This document shows positions 59,658-64,000 of a DNA stretch of 64,000 nucleotides, piece after piece. The position numbers and the translations under genes were made by a program. Every line of letters begins with the position of its first letter. Within the stretch, counting starts at the first letter, position 1. Location of the stretch: positions 30,406 through 94,405 of the forward strand of contig CANIII010000020.1 of NCBI GenBank assembly GCA_947467605.1. Direction: 5' to 3'. The stretch comes from Acidobacteriota bacterium. GTDB taxonomy: Bacteria; Acidobacteriota; Vicinamibacteria; Vicinamibacterales; SCN-69-37. Below the pieces are notes generated by a model. That model was not told the DNA's origin, made no database searches, and saw nothing but the letters and a program-made list of their open reading frames with translations.

Positions 59658-61495
59658 CGCTTGACCTCCACCGACTGTTTCTGGCCATCGAGCAACGTGA
59701 TGCGCGTGGCTGTTCTCGACAGCGTCTCGAGCCTCGCCGGTTCCTGCCAATCGGCGCTCTGCGCGTCAGGGACGACCGCGATGAAGTAGTCGCCTGATGG
59801 AAACGATCCGGTGAACGTGCCGTTTCGCCCCACCGGCGCGGCACGATAGCGGCGAAACGCCGCTTCAGGGTCGACCCATAGCCGCCGATCGGCGGTGAAA
59901 ATCAGCGCCGTCAGATCCTCAGCCGGTCCGGTCCGCAACACGGTGCCGTTGATCGTTGTCGGCGGGACGTCGGACAAGGTGAGGACGACGTCAGACAGGT
60001 CGGCGCGAATCTCAACTGGCAGATCGGTCATGTCAACGCCGCCGACCTCGACGGTCTTGAGCGTGAGTGAAGGCACGGGAGCGTTGAACAGAATGCGATA
60101 CCGTCCCGGCACGCACCAGGTGACTTTGAACGTCGCATCGGGATTCATGGCGGTGGCATACGCCGGTACCTGTAGTCCAGAAGGTGGATTCAACAGCAAT
60201 AGCGCAACAGTGGCTCTGCCCTGCGCTTGCAGCGGCAGCGACGTGGTCACCGGAAGACGAACAGTGCCGGAAGCGAAGCCTCCTGGCCGTAGTGGCACGG
60301 AGACACCAGTCACGTCACGGTCGCCGACGGTAAGCGGCGTGACTGCCCACAACAGCGCCTCAACGGGCGCCGGGGCTGAGGGCGGGGGCGGCACACCGCT
60401 ACGTCCAAGAAATGTCATCGCCGCGCCCGAGGGTCCGCCGCCCCGTGCGCTGGTCAACGTCGTCTGCACGCGGAGTTCGTAGTTGCCTGGCGGCACGTTC
60501 ACGAAATCGAATCGCCCGTCGGGTTGCACGAGCATTGGTGTCATCCGCATCAATGTCGCGCCCTCGTCAGACTCGCCCGCCGGCACCAATTGAATTGACG
60601 ATGCGCTGATCGGACTCGCGGAGCCGATGACGGTTCCTGAGACGTGCGCGGCGCGGGTGCTGGTGAGTGTGATGTCGACAGCCACCCTCTCGTCGCCGGG
60701 CTTCACGGTCACGCGATCGGCGCGCGCCACGGTCGCACTGTTTGGATAGAGCGTGGGCGCGAACGTACGCAGCGTGTCATCGAGACTCACGGCGTCTGCA
60801 CCGACCTTCAACGCGCGGCTCGCAATGCCCATCAACTGCATCGGCTCCGACGCCAGCGTCGTCAGTAAGGTGCCATCAAACGGCAGCGCGTCGCGTGAGC
60901 AAGCGCAGATGACGTAGTCGCCAGGTCTCAGGCCGGCCATTCGGTAGACGCCTCGGTCATCTGAAAGAGCCCGGCTCGGCGTGCTCATCGTCGATCGGCC
61001 ATTGATGAGGGATCGCCTCAATGCCAGGACCGTGACGCCAGCCATCGGCTCGCCCGCGTCGTCACGCAGCGTTCCCGAGATGGATCCGAGTTTGACGAGG
61101 CTGACTCTCGCGTTCGTGATTCGCTCACCGTCGCCGACGACAATGGGCCGAACGAAGTCGGCGGAAGCGGCGTACCCGGGCTTTGACGCGGCGATGCCGT
61201 AGCTGCCGCCTGCAATGTTCGCGAAGTAGAAGCGGCCCTGCGCATCTGTGATGACGGGCCGCGGTCGCTGGCCACCACGACCACCGCCGTTGGCAATGAA
61301 GTCAACCGTCACGCCGGCGATGCCTGAGCCCGATGACTGGTCGACGACCTGGCCCGCGAGGAAGGCCGTTGGCGCAACCGCTGGCGCCTGACTCGATGGA
61401 GCCGGCGGCGACTGCGGCACTTGCGCGCTGACCCACACTGATCCAAAGGCGAGGCATGCCGCCGCCCACAGGCCGAACAGTCGATTGGTTCCCAC
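59654..61495 (-). CDS. Secreted carboxypeptidase-regulatory-like domain protein (paralogue)
   Basis: Signal peptide, IAGVTVDFIANGG...DAQGRFYFANIAGGSYGI; similar architecture to downstream gene. Confidence 0.8.
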   Translation of the reverse strand: MGTNRLFGLWAAACLAFGSVWVSAQVPQSPPAPSSQAPAVAPTAFLAGQVVDQSSGSGIAGVTVDFIANGGGRGGQRPRPVITDAQGRFYFANIAGGSYGIAASKPGYAASADFVRPIVVGDGERITNARVSLVKLGSISGTLRDDAGEPMAGVTVLALRRSLINGRSTMSTPSRALSDDRGVYRMAGLRPGDYVICACSRDALPFDGTLLTTLASEPMQLMGIASRALKVGADAVSLDDTLRTFAPTLYPNSATVARADRVTVKPGDERVAVDITLTSTRAAHVSGTVIGSASPISASSIQLVPAGESDEGATLMRMTPMLVQPDGRFDFVNVPPGNYELRVQTTLTSARGGGPSGAAMTFLGRSGVPPPPSAPAPVEALLWAVTPLTVGDRDVTGVSVPLRPGGFASGTVRLPVTTSLPLQAQGRATVALLLLNPPSGLQVPAYATAMNPDATFKVTWCVPGRYRILFNAPVPSLTLKTVEVGGVDMTDLPVEIRADLSDVVLTLSDVPPTTINGTVLRTGPAEDLTALIFTADRRLWVDPEAAFRRYRAAPVGRNGTFTGSFPSGDYFIAVVPDAQSADWQEPARLETLSRTATRITLLDGQKQSVEVKR

Positions 61496-61527
61496 GCCGC
61501 AGAGTATGCCTCAGGTCAGATGCGTCG

Positions 61528-62364
61528 TCACCACTTCCACAACAGGGGCACCGCAGGGGTCAGCAGAGCGACATCTGCAAGCACCCGCGCGAGCATCCAA
61601 CCGGCACGGCGCTCGAGGCGATCGACCATCGCCAGCAGCACGGCGCTTGCCAGCGCACAGCCGGCGACGATGCGCGACGGACCGACACCGCCTGCGTAAG
61701 CCACCGCAGACAAGATGACGATGAGCCAGGGCAATTGCGGAATGGCCCAACTGTGCTCGACGGCGTCAATCGCGAGCGACGACTGCCCGTGCGCGAGATC
61801 GACCTCGCGCTCCCACGCGGAAATCAGCGCGCAGTTGGTGAAGCACACCAACGCGAACAGTGACGCCGACAGCGCGAGCACACCAAGACGCGTGGATGTC
61901 TCGAGAAACACGCACACGCCACCGGTGAGCAACGCCGCCACGCACAGTTCCTTCGGCGCACGCCAGGCGTTGTGTCGATGGATGAGCTGATGCGAGAGCA
62001 GGTAGAGCAACACAGGAACTGTGAGTAACAGACCGGCCGCGATGTCGTGCCAGGCGAGCACCCGAAATGCGATGGCGACATCGACGGCAAGTGCCGCTAT
62101 CCACGCAGTGGCCACAGACCATCGCCAGTGCAGGTAGAAATGGTGACCTGCCGTGCGGATGTCGGGCGGATTGAGGCGCCACCCTTCGATCCATCGGTCG
62201 GCGGCGTACGCGAGCCACACCGTGAGGGCGAGCACGACTCGCTGCGCCCAGTCGAGGTCAACCCCGGCCACGCGCGCCAGCGCCGTCTGCCAGACCAGGC
62301 TGACGGCCGGCGCGTCGAGAGAGAGAATCGTCGGCCATTGGTACCACTGCGGTCTATGGCGCAT
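61528..62364 (-). CDS. Polytopic membrane protein (UbiA-like architecture)
   Basis: Multiple TMs; LSLDAPAVSLVWQTALARV, ALTVWLAYAADRW. Confidence 0.6.
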   Translation of the reverse strand: MRHRPQWYQWPTILSLDAPAVSLVWQTALARVAGVDLDWAQRVVLALTVWLAYAADRWIEGWRLNPPDIRTAGHHFYLHWRWSVATAWIAALAVDVAIAFRVLAWHDIAAGLLLTVPVLLYLLSHQLIHRHNAWRAPKELCVAALLTGGVCVFLETSTRLGVLALSASLFALVCFTNCALISAWEREVDLAHGQSSLAIDAVEHSWAIPQLPWLIVILSAVAYAGGVGPSRIVAGCALASAVLLAMVDRLERRAGWMLARVLADVALLTPAVPLLWKW

Positions 62365-62455
62365 GCCGTATAACCCAGTGTCGCACGTGGAATTCGCGCC
62401 GCAGCGGTCGGCTCGCCTTGTGGCACAATCCGCGCATTCCTTTCTGGAGGCACTC

Positions 62456-64000
62456 ATGTCCCTCGCACTGAACGACACTCGCCGCCGTTTCATGACGCAC
62501 TTCACCGCCATCGGTCTCGGCACCACACTCGTGCCCGGCGTCCTCTGGGCACGCATGCAGGATCAGGCGGCAGAGCGTCTGACACTCGCGATGGTCAACG
62601 ACGCGCTGAAACTCGCGGGCATCGAGGCCACGGAAGCCGAGCGCACCGCGATGGTCAACAGCGCGAACCAGGCCCTCACGCGCTACGAAGCCGTGCGCGC
62701 GATGGACATTCCGAACGACGTGTCGCCGCCGTTCCACTTCAGCGCGGTCGTGCCCGGCATCGAAGTCGACAAGACAAAGAAGCCGTTCAAGCTGAGCGCT
62801 GCACCAGTCGTGAAACGACCCACGGATCTCGAAAACCTCGCCTTCTGGCCTGTGCGTCACCTCGCCGAACTCGTGCGAACGAAGAAAGTGACGTCGCTCG
62901 AACTCACCGAGATGTATCTCAAGCGCCTCCATCGCTACAACGAGAAGCTCAACAACGTCGTGACGTTTCTTGACGATGTGGGTCGCGCGCAGGCGAAGCA
63001 GGCAGACGCAGAGATTGCGGCCGGAAAATATCGCGGGCCGCTGCACGGCATTCCGTGGGGTGCGAAAGACATCATCGCGGTGAAGGGTTACAAGACCACG
63101 TGGGGCACGGCGCCGCTGAAAGATCAGGTGCTCGACTACGACGCGAGCGTGGTGGAACAGCTGCGCGAAGCCGGCGCGGTGTTGATTGCGAAGCTCACGA
63201 CCGGCGAACTCGCGCAGGGCGACAACTGGTTCGGCGGTCAGACCAAGAGCCCGTGGGATCCGGCGGTGGGCGCGAGCGGATCGTCGGCAGGTCCTTCGTC
63301 TGCAACAGCAGCAGGCTGTGTCGCGTTCGCGATCGGCACGGAGACAGCCGGATCAATCCTCAGCCCAGCGGCGCGCTGCGGCATCTCGAGCCTGCGACCC
63401 ACCTTCGGTCGCGTGAGCCGCTACGGCGTGATGGCGCTCGCGTGGACGCAGGACCGCATCGGTCCGATGTGTCGCTATGCCGAAGACTGCGCGATCGTGA
63501 TGCAGGCGATCGCCAAGCCCGACGGTCGCGACATGAGCGTGTCGGACACACCGTTCAACTGGGACGCGACGATCGACATCAAGAAGCTGCGCGTCGGCTA
63601 TATCAAGGAGTCGTTCGACGAACTGCAGAATCCGATCGCCAAAGCCAACGCGATGAAGCTGCTCGACACGCTCAAGAAGATCGGCATGGCGGATCCGATT
63701 CCAATGACGATTCCTGTGGCTGACACCAACGTCAGCGCGATTGGCATCGAGTCGGCCGCCTACTTCGATCACCTCACGCGCGCCGGCAAGATGCAGGGTG
63801 CGCGCAGAGCGTTGGCGCCGAGCGCGTGGCTGACGCCAGCAGTCGAGTTCCTGCAGCAACAGCGCGTGCGCATGATGATGATGACCAAGCTCGCTGAAGC
63901 CACCAAAGGCATCGACGTCTACATCGTCGCCTCCAACAACACCGGTGGTGCGGCGGGCAACGGCGGTCGCGCAGGCGGCGGAGCGGGTGCTCCAGGCGCC
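62456..64000 (+). CDS. Amidase-signature family protein (3' truncated by window), Tat-like signal
   Basis: TRRRFMTHF N-terminus; GPLHGIPWGAKDIIAVKGYKTTWG, GASGSSAGPSSATAAG, IGTETAGSILSPAARCGI. Confidence 0.92.
   Translation, partial: MSLALNDTRRRFMTHFTAIGLGTTLVPGVLWARMQDQAAERLTLAMVNDALKLAGIEATEAERTAMVNSANQALTRYEAVRAMDIPNDVSPPFHFSAVVPGIEVDKTKKPFKLSAAPVVKRPTDLENLAFWPVRHLAELVRTKKVTSLELTEMYLKRLHRYNEKLNNVVTFLDDVGRAQAKQADAEIAAGKYRGPLHGIPWGAKDIIAVKGYKTTWGTAPLKDQVLDYDASVVEQLREAGAVLIAKLTTGELAQGDNWFGGQTKSPWDPAVGASGSSAGPSSATAAGCVAFAIGTETAGSILSPAARCGISSLRPTFGRVSRYGVMALAWTQDRIGPMCRYAEDCAIVMQAIAKPDGRDMSVSDTPFNWDATIDIKKLRVGYIKESFDELQNPIAKANAMKLLDTLKKIGMADPIPMTIPVADTNVSAIGIESAAYFDHLTRAGKMQGARRALAPSAWLTPAVEFLQQQRVRMMMMTKLAEATKGIDVYIVASNNTGGAAGNGGRAGGGAGAPGA

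Overview
This 64-kb, high-GC window is densely coding and looks chromosomal. The gene content (ADOP-type permease, DUF1552/DUF1592 pair, carboxypeptidase-regulatory-like secreted proteins, UPF0182) suggests an Acidobacteriota/Vicinamibacteria-like genome. That placement is inference. Recognisable blocks are: SCO1/caa3-type cytochrome oxidase operon; adaptor plus ABC ATPase plus two FtsX permeases; peroxiredoxin; UPF0182; PLP decarboxylase; MBL hydrolase; PPK2; clpS, 5'-nucleotidase, clpA, grpE; speA; a LytS/LytTR pair split by a ~3.9-kb islet; a VapBC-like TA pair; an ATPase/DAC-like sensor operon divergent from a DedA-type gene; an ADOP permease, DUF1552, DUF1592, lipocalin-like and PhoPQ-like block; efp; M61 peptidase; sdaA; EVE; MFS; and an amidase running off the end. 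No tRNA, rRNA, CRISPR array, transposase or integrase was recognised. Strongest hunt results: (1) a three-promoter candidate regulon with a PhoP-like box YRTTCA-N5-YRTTCAGG placed 9-10 nt upstream of a -10 element, linking a PhoP/PhoQ-like system to a lipocalin/DUF1592/DUF1552 block and to an unlisted 45-aa membrane ORF plus ADOP permease; (2) at least 12 genes with TAnnnT exactly 6-7 nt before the start codon, suggesting leaderless transcription; (3) an islet between the LytS and LytTR genes flanked by an imperfect direct repeat, encoding a 12-Cys secreted peptide, a large secreted protein and a DsbA-like protein lacking the second CxxC cysteine; (4) an AAA/STAND-like ATPase plus diadenylate-cyclase-like sensor operon divergent from a VTT/DedA gene across a 21-bp tandem repeat; (5) a perfect 22-bp-arm palindrome that is a convergent terminator and also encodes the C-termini of both genes.
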